Source: CAZGNZ01 sp964527215
Lineage (GTDB): Bacteria > Fidelibacterota > Marinisomatia > SCGC-AAA003-L08 > JACNLC01
NCBI GenBank assembly: GCA_964527215.1
Contig: CAZGNZ010000020.1
Location: 6,236 to 70,235 of the forward strand
Direction of reading: 5' to 3'
Length of the DNA: 64,000 nucleotides
The notes under the pieces are model-generated. The model had not been told where the DNA came from, did no database searches, and worked only from the letters and a program-made list of their open reading frames with translations. Shown one piece after another: positions 54,876 to 64,000 of this stretch. The number at the start of each line of letters is the position of its first letter. The stretch's first letter is position 1. The position numbers and the translations under genes are program-made.

Positions 54876-56723
54876 ATGACCATCCAACGCAAATCCAATT
54901 TCAGAAATCTGGCGATCATTGCCCATGTTGATCATGGAAAAACCACACTTATCGACGGAATGCTCAAGCAGAGCGGTACCTTTCGCGAGAATCAGGATGT
55001 GGCAGACCGAATCATGGATTCCATGGACCTTGAACGTGAGCGCGGAATCACGATCATGGCCAAAAACACATCCATGGTGTACGAGGATATTAAAATCAAT
55101 ATAGTGGATACTCCCGGCCATGCGGATTTCGGCGGTGAAGTGGAGCGCAGCCTTAATTTGGTGGACGGTGCGCTGCTGCTGGTGGATGCCAGTGAGGGGC
55201 CGCTGCCCCAGACCCGATTTGTTGTGATGAAAGCGCTGAACCGCAAACTGCCGGTGATTCTGGCTATCAACAAGATTGATCGGCAGGATGCCCGAATCGA
55301 TGAAGTCATCAATGAAGTGTACGACCTGTTTATCGATCTGGGTGCGGATGAAGATCAGATCGATTTCCCCATCCTGTTTACCAATGCAAAGCTGGGTGTC
55401 GCTCACCAGAGTCTGAATGACGGCTCGGATAATCTGAAGCCGCTGTTTGACGTTATACTGAATAGTATTCCAGGCCCTGTGGCGGATGACAAGGCGGTTC
55501 CTCAGTTTCTGGTGACCAATTTGGATTATGATTCCTATGTGGGGCAGGTGGCCGTGGGCCGGCTGAGTCACGGGATACTGGAGATGAATAAAGCCTATGC
55601 GCTGTGCGGAGAGGAAAAGACCGTTCACAGTATCCGGTTTTCCGCATGCTATACATTTCAGGGTCTGAGAAAAACGTCTGTGAGAAAACTTGAGGCAGGT
55701 GACATCATCGCTGTTTCCGGTGTGGAAGGTGTTCAAATCGGTGATACGATATCTTCCAATGAAACTCCGAAACCGCTGCCCAGAATCAAGGTGGATGATC
55801 CCACCGTATCCATGATTTTCTATGTCAATAATGGCCCCATGGCGGGCAGGGAAGGCAAGTATCTGACCTCACGGAATCTTCGGGATCGCTTTAAACGGGA
55901 GATACTGGGGAATGTATCCATTCAGCTCAAACCCACCGAACGCTCGGATGCATTTGAATTGTGCGGCCGGGGCGAACTGCAGATGGCGATTCTCATCGAA
56001 ACCATGCGCCGGGAAGGATACGAGTTCATGGTTTCCAAACCCCGGGTGATCACGCGAATGGTTGACGGGAAACTGCAGGAGCCCATGGAACGGGTGTTTT
56101 TTGATATTCCTGAGGACAAGGTGGGAATCATCACTGAAAAACTGTCCAATCGAAAGGGGAAACTGACCAATATGCAGAATCACGGACATGGCCGTGTAAC
56201 CATGGAATTCCTGATTCCCAGCCGGGGTCTGATCGGATTTCGCAGTCAGTTTCTCACCGACACCAAAGGGGCAGGAATCATGAACAAGATTTTTGAAGGT
56301 TATGCGCCCTGGTTCGGACCAATCCCGCAGCGCAGCAGCGGTGCCATTATCGCCGACCGGCCCGGTAAAGTGACCCGGTACGCCAGTCTGGGGATGGTAG
56401 ACCGCGGAGAACTGTTTGTGGATGTGGGGACGGAAGTATATGCCGGCATGATTCTGGGTGAACGCAACCGGCCCGGAGACCTGATGGTGAATATTACGCG
56501 GGAGAAAAAACTCACCAATATGCGCAGTTCCACCTCCGAGGCAACAGTCACACTGCGTCCGCCGCGTCATCTGTCACTGGACCAGACCATCGAGTTTATC
56601 GCCGAAGATGAACTGGTGGAATTTACTCCGCAGTCCATCCGCCTGCGGAAAATGATACTGGATGCCGGTAAGCGGGCCTCTTCGAAAAAGAAACGGGATG
56701 ATTATCCTGGAATGGAAGAATAG
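54876..56723 (+). CDS. typA: Ribosome-associated GTPase BipA/TypA
   Basis: A 615-residue translational GTPase of the EF-G superfamily, involved in 50S assembly and stress adaptation. Switch and GTP motifs are complete: AHVDHGKTT (16-24), RERGITI, DTPGHADFGGEVER and NKIDRQDARI. The C-terminal part has FRSQFLTDTKGAGIMNKIF, GSG-like loop and NIT-REKKLTNMRSSTSEA, diagnostic for BipA rather than EF-G or LepA. Normal length. The downstream TPR-SpoIIE gene begins inside its last codons, so they are probably co-expressed. Confidence 0.96.
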   Translation: MTIQRKSNFRNLAIIAHVDHGKTTLIDGMLKQSGTFRENQDVADRIMDSMDLERERGITIMAKNTSMVYEDIKINIVDTPGHADFGGEVERSLNLVDGALLLVDASEGPLPQTRFVVMKALNRKLPVILAINKIDRQDARIDEVINEVYDLFIDLGADEDQIDFPILFTNAKLGVAHQSLNDGSDNLKPLFDVILNSIPGPVADDKAVPQFLVTNLDYDSYVGQVAVGRLSHGILEMNKAYALCGEEKTVHSIRFSACYTFQGLRKTSVRKLEAGDIIAVSGVEGVQIGDTISSNETPKPLPRIKVDDPTVSMIFYVNNGPMAGREGKYLTSRNLRDRFKREILGNVSIQLKPTERSDAFELCGRGELQMAILIETMRREGYEFMVSKPRVITRMVDGKLQEPMERVFFDIPEDKVGIITEKLSNRKGKLTNMQNHGHGRVTMEFLIPSRGLIGFRSQFLTDTKGAGIMNKIFEGYAPWFGPIPQRSSGAIIADRPGKVTRYASLGMVDRGELFVDVGTEVYAGMILGERNRPGDLMVNITREKKLTNMRSSTSEATVTLRPPRHLSLDQTIEFIAEDELVEFTPQSIRLRKMILDAGKRASSKKKRDDYPGMEE

Positions 56724-58764
56724 AGATCCGACCGGAAAGAAGAAAACTTTGGAATACCGCAAACTGACTCAGAACGAAAAAATACAATACTGCCGAACGC
56801 TTTCGAAAGAGAACCCGGATGAAGCCATCACCCTTGGCACAGAGGGGATGAACGATGCGGTATCAGCTGGTGACCGCCAATCAGAATTGGGATTTCTGGA
56901 GGTGATCGGCAAATGCTGGTTTGATAAAAACGATTTCGTTCGAGCCAGGGAATGTCTTGAAAAAACAGTGGTCCTGGCAGATGAAGCTGAAGACCGAAAG
57001 TTAGAAGCGACTGCCCATAACCGGTTGGCTATTCTCGCAGGCAAACAGGCCGAATATCCAGTCGCGCGAACCCATTTGGAGCGCGTCATTGCACTTTCGG
57101 AAGCGTCCGGGGATGAAGACACCCGCAGTGCGGCTCTTATCAATCTGGGACTGGTTCATTATTATACCGCCGATTTCAAGACGGCATTGGAAAATCTGAT
57201 GGAGGGGTTGATCCATGCTGAAAAAACCAGCGATTACCGAAGAATGGCGTCAATATACAGTAATGTGGCAGCCATCCATTCCCATTATGGGGACAATCAG
57301 CTCGCCATCGAGTTCAATCTGAAGAGTCTGGATCTGGCTAATAAATTGGATAATTTGTACCTGCAGACAAATTGCCATTTGAATCTGGGTATACTGTATA
57401 ATGAGATCGAACAGGACGAATTGGGTGAAACACATTTGCTGAAATGTCTGGAATTGAATAACCGGGCTCAGGATCCCTTGATCGCAATCCGGGTACGCGG
57501 GAATCTGGGATCACACTATGAGAAAAAGGGCTTGTATGACAAGTCCGAAATTTTCCTCAAGGAGGCAATCGAATTTGGTGAAAAGATTCCGGATCCGTAC
57601 TCGGTTTCCAGTAATCAGAACAGCCTGGCTGCTCTACTGATATCCCAGGGTCAGCTTGACAGAGCCCTGGAAGTGGCCGAGAAGGCTTTGCAGTCTGCAA
57701 AAAATATTGATGCCGGACACCTTGAACTGATGCTGACTGACAAAAAACGTCAGATTTATTATTTGATGGGGGAATACAAAACAGCCTGTGATCTGGCTGA
57801 TGAAGTATCCGTTCTGAAAGATGAGATTTTCCAACTGGATAAACAAAAGTATGTGGCTGAACTCCAGACAAAATACGAGACGGAAAAGAAGGAGCGTGAA
57901 GCTGAAATCCACCGCCTTAAAAATGTAGAGCTGGTCCGTGTTAATCAGAAACTGGGTACTGCCAACACGGAAATTGCCCATCAGCAGGAGCTGATTCAGT
58001 CATCCATCCGATATGCAAGAAAAATCCAGAAAGCCATACTTCCGGATCAGCGCCTGTATCGTGACCTGTTTTCGGATGCATTTATTTTGTTTAAGCCCAA
58101 GGCCATTGTTTCCGGTGATTTCCACTGGCTGTTCCGCCGGGGAGATCATGTACTTATTGCAGCGGTGGACTGCACCGGCCATGGCGTTCCGGGTGCATTT
58201 ATGTCTCTGATCGGTCACAATCTTCTTAACAGTGTTGCAGGCAGCAATTCCCAGCTTCATACGGATGAAATCCTGGATAGACTTCATAAGGAAGTTGTGG
58301 CAACCCTTGACCAGGAATCAGATACCAGCACGACACCGGACGGCATGGACATCGCATTGATTCAAGTGTCTTCCGACGGTGAAATTGAATTTTCCGGTGC
58401 TCATCGGCCTCTGGCGGTGGTGATACCGCGGGAAGAAGAGTCTTCGGAATTAATATGGATTCGCGGCGACCGGCAGTCAATTGGCGGAACGACCTTTAGG
58501 AACTTCCGGGGCTTTACGCAGAATTCGTTGAATGTACCCGATTCAGCAATGGTCTATTTATTCTCGGACGGATTTTTGGATCAGATGAACCATAAAGGTC
58601 GCAAGCTGGGAATCAAAACATTTAAAAATCTGCTGAAGGAAACAGCTCATCTGCCATGTATTCAGCAGAAAGACAGACTTTTGCACTGCCTGAAGGAATA
58701 TCAGCAGAACTGTGATCAGATGGATGATATCACAGTCATCGGTTTGCGCCTGGCAAACAGTTAA
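56698..58764 (+). CDS. TPR protein with SpoIIE/PP2C-type serine phosphatase
   Basis: A protein of about 688 residues. The first ~370 residues hold about seven TPR repeats (for example VARTHLERVIALSEASGDED, LAIEFNLKSLDLANKLDNLY, LDRALEVAEKALQSAKNID). A coiled coil of about 60 residues follows (QTKYETEKKEREAEIHRLKN). A SpoIIE/RsbU-like phosphatase completes it (YARKIQKAILP, VSGDFHWLF, AAVDCTGHGVPGAFMS, DGMDIALIQ, DDITVIGLRL), with metal-binding Asp residues present. It presumably acts on a phosphorylated anti-sigma antagonist or similar protein. Start: ATG 56698 overlaps typA by 26 bp; a TTG at 56749, after GGAAAGAAG, is a credible alternative. Confidence 0.88.
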   Translation: MIILEWKNRDPTGKKKTLEYRKLTQNEKIQYCRTLSKENPDEAITLGTEGMNDAVSAGDRQSELGFLEVIGKCWFDKNDFVRARECLEKTVVLADEAEDRKLEATAHNRLAILAGKQAEYPVARTHLERVIALSEASGDEDTRSAALINLGLVHYYTADFKTALENLMEGLIHAEKTSDYRRMASIYSNVAAIHSHYGDNQLAIEFNLKSLDLANKLDNLYLQTNCHLNLGILYNEIEQDELGETHLLKCLELNNRAQDPLIAIRVRGNLGSHYEKKGLYDKSEIFLKEAIEFGEKIPDPYSVSSNQNSLAALLISQGQLDRALEVAEKALQSAKNIDAGHLELMLTDKKRQIYYLMGEYKTACDLADEVSVLKDEIFQLDKQKYVAELQTKYETEKKEREAEIHRLKNVELVRVNQKLGTANTEIAHQQELIQSSIRYARKIQKAILPDQRLYRDLFSDAFILFKPKAIVSGDFHWLFRRGDHVLIAAVDCTGHGVPGAFMSLIGHNLLNSVAGSNSQLHTDEILDRLHKEVVATLDQESDTSTTPDGMDIALIQVSSDGEIEFSGAHRPLAVVIPREEESSELIWIRGDRQSIGGTTFRNFRGFTQNSLNVPDSAMVYLFSDGFLDQMNHKGRKLGIKTFKNLLKETAHLPCIQQKDRLLHCLKEYQQNCDQMDDITVIGLRLANS

Positions 58765-58880
58765 AAGACAACCGTTGAAACCCGGCTGCAGTCCGGTTCC
58801 TGTAACGCGCACACCTCCTGTACATCGCTGTAAACCAACAACCACCGGCAATTCTATATACCGGAAAGATAGGGGACCGT

Positions 58881-61250
58881 ATGTTTTTCAGCTACCTGAA
58901 AACCGCTGCCCGGCATTTATGGAAAAATAAGTTTTACTCATTTATCAATGTCATGGGTCTGACTATCGGACTGATCTGTGCTCTGTTCATTCTCTATTGG
59001 GTACAGGATGAACTGAGTTATGACCGGTTTCATGAAAACCTCGATGGTTTATACAGACTGGAACAGGATCAGAATTACAGCGGTGATATTTATCACGTAA
59101 ATGTGACTCCTCATCCTGCCGGTCCGGGGCTGGCGGAAGAGCTTCCGGAAATTCTGATGTCATGCCGGCTTACCGGAATGGGCCGGGTTCCGTTTCGATA
59201 TCAGGACCAGATTTTTGAGGGCAGGATTACACTTGTCGATTCCACTTTCTTCAAAATGTTTTCATTCCCGCTGCTGCAGGGAAATCCGGATCAGATTCTG
59301 AAGGATCCCCTGACGGTTGTATTTACGCGAACATTTGCTGAAAAACACTTTCCGGACGTCAATCCCGTCGGCCAGGTCGTGAATGTATATAATCAGCTGG
59401 ATATGACGGTTGCAGGAATCGTTGAGGATTTTCCGAAGAATTCCTCCATTCAATCGGAAGTGCTGATCCCGTTCTATCTGCTGAAGGATATCGGCTTCTA
59501 CAGCGACTCATGGGGCAACAACTCCATAATAACATTCTGTATGACGGTGCCCGGTGTCGATATTCCTGCACTGAATAAAAAAATCACACAGGTTTTCAAG
59601 GAAAAGAAGGATGATGATGGAAGTACGAAATATATGCTGGCACCGCTGGCCGGGATGCATCTCCATTCGCACTTCGGATTCGGCACAGATCCGGGATACA
59701 TTAAATATGTTATCATTTTCAGTATTATCGGCGGGTTCGTTCTTCTTATTGCCTGTATAAACTTTATGAACCTGGCAACGGCCCGCTCGGTCAAACGGGC
59801 CCGCGAGATCGGGGTTCGAAAAGTATTGGGCGCTACTAGGCAGAAGCTGGCCGGACAGTTCATGGGAGAGGCATTCCTGACAACCTTAACGGCCCTGATA
59901 CTGGCTGTTGTACTGGTGCTGGTGCTGCGGGATGGGTTTCAGATGCTGACCGGCAAGGAAGTGGATTTGAGCATGGTTCTGAAAGGTCAGTTCCTGGGTG
60001 GATTAATCCTTCTGGTTTTAATCACCACCTTTGTTTCCGGTGCTTTTCCGGCACTGTATCTGTCAGCGCTTCGACCGGTGATGGTTTTAAAAGGAGGCAA
60101 GGGGAGGATGAACACCAGGGCAAATCTCCGGAAAACTCTGGTTGTATTCCAGTTTGCGCTTTCTGTGTTTATGACAATCGGGACTGTCGCAGTTTACCAG
60201 CAGATTCATTATATGCAGTCGAAGGATTTGGGCTATGATAAGGAAAATCTTCTTTATCTCTCGTTCGGCAGCGACAAGGCGGATCAGTTTTTTGAGTTGA
60301 AACAACTGCTTCTGCAGGATTCCCATGTGACCGGAGTGACTGGTACGGGACACCGGCCCACAATGTTCGGCAGCAATTCCGGCGGGGCAGACTGGCCCGG
60401 GAAGGATCCCGAAAATACCGTCCTGATCGGATTTAATCATGTAGATCTTGATTTCACGGATGTCATGGATATTCCCATTGTGGCAGGACGTGGATTCAGC
60501 GCCGAATACGGAACGGATATCGCCGGTGACAGTACCTGCAATTTTCTTGTCAACGAGGAGGTTTTAAAACTGATCGGCAGAGAGGATGTCATCGGGATGG
60601 ATTTTGATTTTATCGGATATCAGGGAACCATCGTCGGTGTTATGCAGAATTTCCATTTCAAGCCGGTGGATACAGTGATTGAACCTCTGGCTGTCATGGT
60701 TCGTCCATCCAGTATGGAATACATGGTTGTCCGACTGGCGCCTGGCGGACTCAGTGAATCGCTTGCCGAAGTTGAGAAAATCTGGAACCGGGTCCGCCCC
60801 GAGTATCCCTTCAGTCCGCGCTTTATTGACGAAGACCTGGATACGATGTATCGCTCTGAAAAGGATCTTGGTATTCTCACCGGCTGGTTCGGCGGCGTCG
60901 CTCTGCTGGTTGCAGGCCTGGGTTTGTTTGGACTCGCCACATTCAGCGCTCAGCAGCGTACCCGCGAAATGGGTATTCGAAAGGTTCTGGGAGCATCCAC
61001 GGGACAGCTTCTGCGATTAATGAGCCGGGAATTTTTCGGTCTGGTTGTGGCCGCAAACTTACTGGCCTGGACTCCGACCTATTTTCTGATTCGACGCTGG
61101 CTGACGGATTATGCCTACCGGATAGATATCACATTTATTCCGTTTGGGCTGGCTCTGGCGGGATCATTGCTGATTACATTTTTAACTACCACCGGGCTTG
61201 CGCTGAAGACCACCCGCACCAATCCGGCGCGGATTCTGCATTACGAGTAG
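58881..61250 (+). CDS. FtsX/MacB-type ABC transporter permease
   Basis: A 789-residue membrane protein: MacB-type periplasmic core domains at about 50-260 and 470-660, and two FtsX membrane blocks (about 280-450 and 670-785), eight transmembrane segments in total. N-terminal MFFSYLKTAARHLWKNKFYS and GLTIGLICALFILYWVQDEL plus ELSYDRFHENLDGLYRL are standard in FCB versions. Conserved ARSVKRAREIGVRKVLGATR and RTREMGIRKVLGASTGQLLR precede each membrane block. No ABC ATPase is adjacent, so the partner is encoded elsewhere. A good ribosome site (AGGGGA) precedes the start. Confidence 0.93.
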   Translation: MFFSYLKTAARHLWKNKFYSFINVMGLTIGLICALFILYWVQDELSYDRFHENLDGLYRLEQDQNYSGDIYHVNVTPHPAGPGLAEELPEILMSCRLTGMGRVPFRYQDQIFEGRITLVDSTFFKMFSFPLLQGNPDQILKDPLTVVFTRTFAEKHFPDVNPVGQVVNVYNQLDMTVAGIVEDFPKNSSIQSEVLIPFYLLKDIGFYSDSWGNNSIITFCMTVPGVDIPALNKKITQVFKEKKDDDGSTKYMLAPLAGMHLHSHFGFGTDPGYIKYVIIFSIIGGFVLLIACINFMNLATARSVKRAREIGVRKVLGATRQKLAGQFMGEAFLTTLTALILAVVLVLVLRDGFQMLTGKEVDLSMVLKGQFLGGLILLVLITTFVSGAFPALYLSALRPVMVLKGGKGRMNTRANLRKTLVVFQFALSVFMTIGTVAVYQQIHYMQSKDLGYDKENLLYLSFGSDKADQFFELKQLLLQDSHVTGVTGTGHRPTMFGSNSGGADWPGKDPENTVLIGFNHVDLDFTDVMDIPIVAGRGFSAEYGTDIAGDSTCNFLVNEEVLKLIGREDVIGMDFDFIGYQGTIVGVMQNFHFKPVDTVIEPLAVMVRPSSMEYMVVRLAPGGLSESLAEVEKIWNRVRPEYPFSPRFIDEDLDTMYRSEKDLGILTGWFGGVALLVAGLGLFGLATFSAQQRTREMGIRKVLGASTGQLLRLMSREFFGLVVAANLLAWTPTYFLIRRWLTDYAYRIDITFIPFGLALAGSLLITFLTTTGLALKTTRTNPARILHYE

Positions 61251-61267
61251 AATGATACAGTCCTGAG

Positions 61268-61294
61268 CCGGCAGCGGGAAAAGCCTGTTGCCGG
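61268..61294. terminator. Terminator-like hairpin between convergent genes
   Basis: CCGGCAGCGGG - AAAAG - CCTGTTGCCGG forms an 11-bp stem with two G-T pairs, directly abutting the stop codon of the minus-strand gene at 61295. No T-run follows. Confidence 0.6.
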
Positions 61295-63748
61295 TCAGTC
61301 ACCCAAAATCAAATTCACTGTCAGAACGATATCACCCACATTGATTTCACCGTCATTGTTCAGGTCACCAGCGATGAGGTCTGTTTCTGAAGCTTCGAAA
61401 TTCTCCAGGATAATATTCACCAGAATGATTACATCCTGGACGTTTACCGTGCCGTCATCATTCAAGTCGCCCGCAGAAATCCAGTAGTAGTCATCCAAAA
61501 CGAAATCCCAGATACCCCGTCCGTAGGTGCCGAACCGCGCCGTCTGGATTTCCGGGATGTATTCCACGCACCAGTACACCTGATCTGGTGCTCCGATTCC
61601 TGTCAAATCCACCCATTCCTGATTATCCGCCACATACACATAGGGCCCCACTTCAGTGGCGGCAAACAGCAGATCTTCCTCCGGAGTGGCAGCCAGCTGA
61701 AAGACCAGAGTATTTGGCAGCCCTGCAGACATTGAAGAAAAGCTTCCCCCTTGGTTATCCGTCTTGTATACCGGAGGATTTGAATATCCGCTGCCGGCAA
61801 AAAACACGCGGCCTTCCTGAACCTGGGACGGCAGCAGGGATGAACCGTAGAAATAATGGGTTTCCGGTCCGGAGAACCCGGCTGACATGTTCCAGTCATC
61901 TCCGCCGTCACTGCTGTGGTAGAAGCGTCCGTTGTTGGTCAGTACATAGCGGTGATCAGAATCGATGGGGGAGCAGGCCAGGGCCGATATCTGTGCTGCT
62001 CCGGCACCGGAGAAATCAAATGGCAGCTGTTCATGAGTGATACTCCAGCTCCCGGCAGTAAGATGCATGATGTGCGCACCACCTGACCCGCCGCCTCCGA
62101 TATAAACCGAGTGAGGATCATCAGGATCTGCCATGAGCGGCGGCATCCAAAGATATCCTGATCCGACAAAATTCCAGGTCAGGCTGTTTATCCCTCCCGG
62201 CAGGTCCGGGTAATAGAGTGCAAAGCCGGGATAGACACTCCAGACGCTGATGCCGTCATTTCCAGACACAAGGTGGCCGTAATCTCCGCTGATGGTCTGT
62301 TCAAAATCCAGAATCCCGCCCTGGTCATTCAGCGAGCGCTGAAATCCCTGATCCTGACTGCCGGCATACACATGATACGGCGCAAAACGAGCCGTATAAG
62401 TGGAGTAATACTGACTCACGCCCAGTCCTGACATGGACAGGTTATGCACATTTTCCAGATTATCGTACGTGATATACAGTCCGCCGTCAGTTGAAATCAA
62501 GCCGAACTCCGTGTTGCCCTGGGATTTAAAGAATCGCACCTCTGGCACGTCGGCATGCAGCTCGGTTGCCGGATCATCATAGTACGTCCACCATGGATTT
62601 ACCAGTTCCCAGTCCTGTCCCGAATTGCTGCTCTGGTGCAGCTCAACACCGCCCAGATACACCCGTTCGGAATACAGGTTGGAGCAGCTGAAACTGTTGC
62701 GCATGAATGTGCCTTCCGGCTGCTCGCCCATATAGTCCCAGCCGGTTCCGTTCTGGTCGGAGTGATAGATGCCGGTGCCGATTCGGGCATAGAAAAAAAC
62801 CGTTCCGTTGTCCACCCCGCCGGTCAGATGTACATTGCCGCTTCCAGATACCTGAAACGATTCCACGAGCACCGGTTCATCATTGCCGAACATCCGGTAC
62901 AGTTCTCCATTGTGAATCACATACAGGGGTGTATCTTCATAGCGGGAGGTCCAGATGTCGTAGTCACCAACGGATGCCGGGGTGAATTCATGAACAGGTT
63001 GAAAGCTTGATCCCTGATCAACGGACCGGTACAGAACGTTGGCGTAATGGCCGCTGATGTATTCAAACGTCAGGGTGTACACAACCGGATCGGGTTCGGG
63101 TGTGATGACGGTGCGGACAATAATGCCGTTTCCCAGACCGGCCGGTGTTTCCAGCGTCAGACCGTCATTATCCGTATAATAAAACCGTTCGTTGTCGGTG
63201 CCGATCAAAAGTCTCGAAGAGGTATTTTCACCAATGACTGCCAGAAAACGGATGCCCGGAATCTGCAGGTAGTCATTGAGGCTGATCCAGTCGCTGCCGT
63301 CAAGCAGGCCGCGCCAGATATTCCCGCCGGACGATCCGCAGTAAATATAGCCGTTGGAGAAATCCACTTCCGCTGCGTGAATTCTACCGCTGAGATTATT
63401 GGATCCCCGTTCCATCCAGGTGCCGGAATAATTCCGGCTGCCGAACCGGACATCATGAATCCGGTCAAGTTCCCGGCCGTCCATCCGCTCCCGCCGATCT
63501 GAAAGTATACGAGCCTGTCGTGCCATGCGCACACTGTCATCCATGGCTTTCCAGTCTGTGTCCGGATGCGCCCGGTGCATATCCCGTATCCATTCTTTCC
63601 GGTGCAGTTTGAATTCCTTGCGGGCAATTTTACGTTCCACCAGTTCTGTGGGGGCGGGGCCATATCCAGATCCGTTTCTCAAATGCACTGCCAGTACCGT
63701 AATCAGTCCGGCTGCTGCCAAGGCAGTTATGATGATGGTTTTTTTCAT
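61295..63748 (-). CDS. Secreted BNR/sortilin-type propeller protein with dockerin
   Basis: An 817-residue exported protein. After a leader (MKKTIIITALAAAGLITVLA), repeated BNR/VPS10-like propeller blades run through most of the chain: RGSNNLSGRIHAAEVDFSNG, YRSVDQGSSF, HQSSNSGQDWELVN, YHSSDGGDDWNMSAGF, YKTDNQGGSFSSM. The blade-final 'GTYGRGIWDFVLDD' is typical of glycosyl-hydrolase-like BNR proteins. The last 60 residues are a dockerin-like doublet (GDLNDDGTVNVQDVIILVN, GDLNNDGEINVGDIVLTVN). No sialidase RIP motif or catalytic triad is obvious, so an enzymatic role is doubtful. Confidence 0.87.
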   Translation of the reverse strand: MKKTIIITALAAAGLITVLAVHLRNGSGYGPAPTELVERKIARKEFKLHRKEWIRDMHRAHPDTDWKAMDDSVRMARQARILSDRRERMDGRELDRIHDVRFGSRNYSGTWMERGSNNLSGRIHAAEVDFSNGYIYCGSSGGNIWRGLLDGSDWISLNDYLQIPGIRFLAVIGENTSSRLLIGTDNERFYYTDNDGLTLETPAGLGNGIIVRTVITPEPDPVVYTLTFEYISGHYANVLYRSVDQGSSFQPVHEFTPASVGDYDIWTSRYEDTPLYVIHNGELYRMFGNDEPVLVESFQVSGSGNVHLTGGVDNGTVFFYARIGTGIYHSDQNGTGWDYMGEQPEGTFMRNSFSCSNLYSERVYLGGVELHQSSNSGQDWELVNPWWTYYDDPATELHADVPEVRFFKSQGNTEFGLISTDGGLYITYDNLENVHNLSMSGLGVSQYYSTYTARFAPYHVYAGSQDQGFQRSLNDQGGILDFEQTISGDYGHLVSGNDGISVWSVYPGFALYYPDLPGGINSLTWNFVGSGYLWMPPLMADPDDPHSVYIGGGGSGGAHIMHLTAGSWSITHEQLPFDFSGAGAAQISALACSPIDSDHRYVLTNNGRFYHSSDGGDDWNMSAGFSGPETHYFYGSSLLPSQVQEGRVFFAGSGYSNPPVYKTDNQGGSFSSMSAGLPNTLVFQLAATPEEDLLFAATEVGPYVYVADNQEWVDLTGIGAPDQVYWCVEYIPEIQTARFGTYGRGIWDFVLDDYYWISAGDLNDDGTVNVQDVIILVNIILENFEASETDLIAGDLNNDGEINVGDIVLTVNLILGD

Positions 63749-63944
63749 AGTGAGTATCCGATTTGAGGAATTTCAGAAATTTTCGCTGGTTTTGAATTCT
63801 TAATTTAGGCCGAAACAACTGAGTATTTTCATTGGATTACACAGTCGTGTTTCCTGGTGCAGTACCCCCTTCAAGCTGTCTAAAATACATATAATCTGGG
63901 TCAAGAGTGACTGACCACCCCACGATCACAGATGGATTTCAGCA

Positions 63945-64000
63945 CTAACCCGGATATTTCATGAGACTTCGTAATGAGATGATGAAAATGTATTGATGCG
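63945..64000. mobile_element. MITE copy 4 (cut by window edge)
   Basis: The left end is visible: CTAA followed by CCCGGATATTTCATGAGA, identical to copies 2 and 3 for the first ~50 bp. The remainder lies outside the window. Confidence 0.8.

Overview
The window looks like a scaffold from an uncultured FCB-group bacterium, most likely Neomarinimicrobiota (SAR406-like) or a close relative. I infer this from the proteins: C-terminal dockerin-like doublets on many secreted proteins, cysteine-rich 'DDCGVC' / 'GCTD..A.NYDP.A..DDGSC' modules, 'NPFNP.T.I' type IX secretion (T9SS) sorting tails, and TonB-dependent, C10-peptidase and beta-helix proteins. No rRNA, tRNA, CRISPR array, prophage or transposase gene is visible. 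A run of 100 N marks a scaffold gap.

Layout. 0.2-8.3 kb: a TonB-dependent receptor, a DUF2268-type lipoprotein protease, a DUF4032/LPS-kinase-like protein and a large secreted beta-helix protein. 8.4-9.2 kb: the decayed C-terminal part of an ArnT-type glycosyltransferase. 9.5-17.8 kb: L-serine dehydratase and a hexose-6-phosphate mutarotase (overlapping), a small unknown protein, an acetyltransferase, a six-PAS histidine kinase and a VanZ-like membrane protein. 18.1-28.7 kb: two secreted dockerin proteins (a beta-helix protein and a C10 cysteine peptidase with a propeller), a CoA-binding protein, a GH5 lipoprotein and a TPR-LuxR regulator. 29.5-47.8 kb: a tightly packed five-gene operon with three paralogous S74-chaperone fibre proteins, a 2447-residue LamG/T9SS protein and a cysteine-rich repeat protein interrupted by the gap. 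48-52.5 kb: a ribbon-helix-helix protein with a probable operator, a small membrane protein, a beta-CASP metallohydrolase and an MFS transporter. 54.9-63.7 kb: BipA/TypA, a TPR-SpoIIE phosphatase, a MacB/FtsX-type permease and a BNR-propeller dockerin protein.

The five-gene operon is the best candidate for a little-described system. Its start/stop overlaps imply co-translation of three fibre proteins that share a stalk with five co-linear VGIGT motifs and an S74 C-terminus but have unrelated, more AT-rich tips, followed by two large T9SS-tailed proteins that share a repeated ECRG domain. I infer a cell-surface fibre or adhesion apparatus with exchangeable tips. A divergent TPR-LuxR gene lies directly upstream.

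The non-coding space is rich in repeats. There is a ~177-bp MITE (four copies) with 18-bp inverted ends and 4-bp TTAA-like target duplications; its insertion site can be read directly because an uninterrupted copy of the surrounding repeat lies 0.5 kb away. There is also an 86-109-bp REP-like element (two copies) and a ~200-300-bp intergenic repeat family (five copies) containing an 11-bp inverted repeat.
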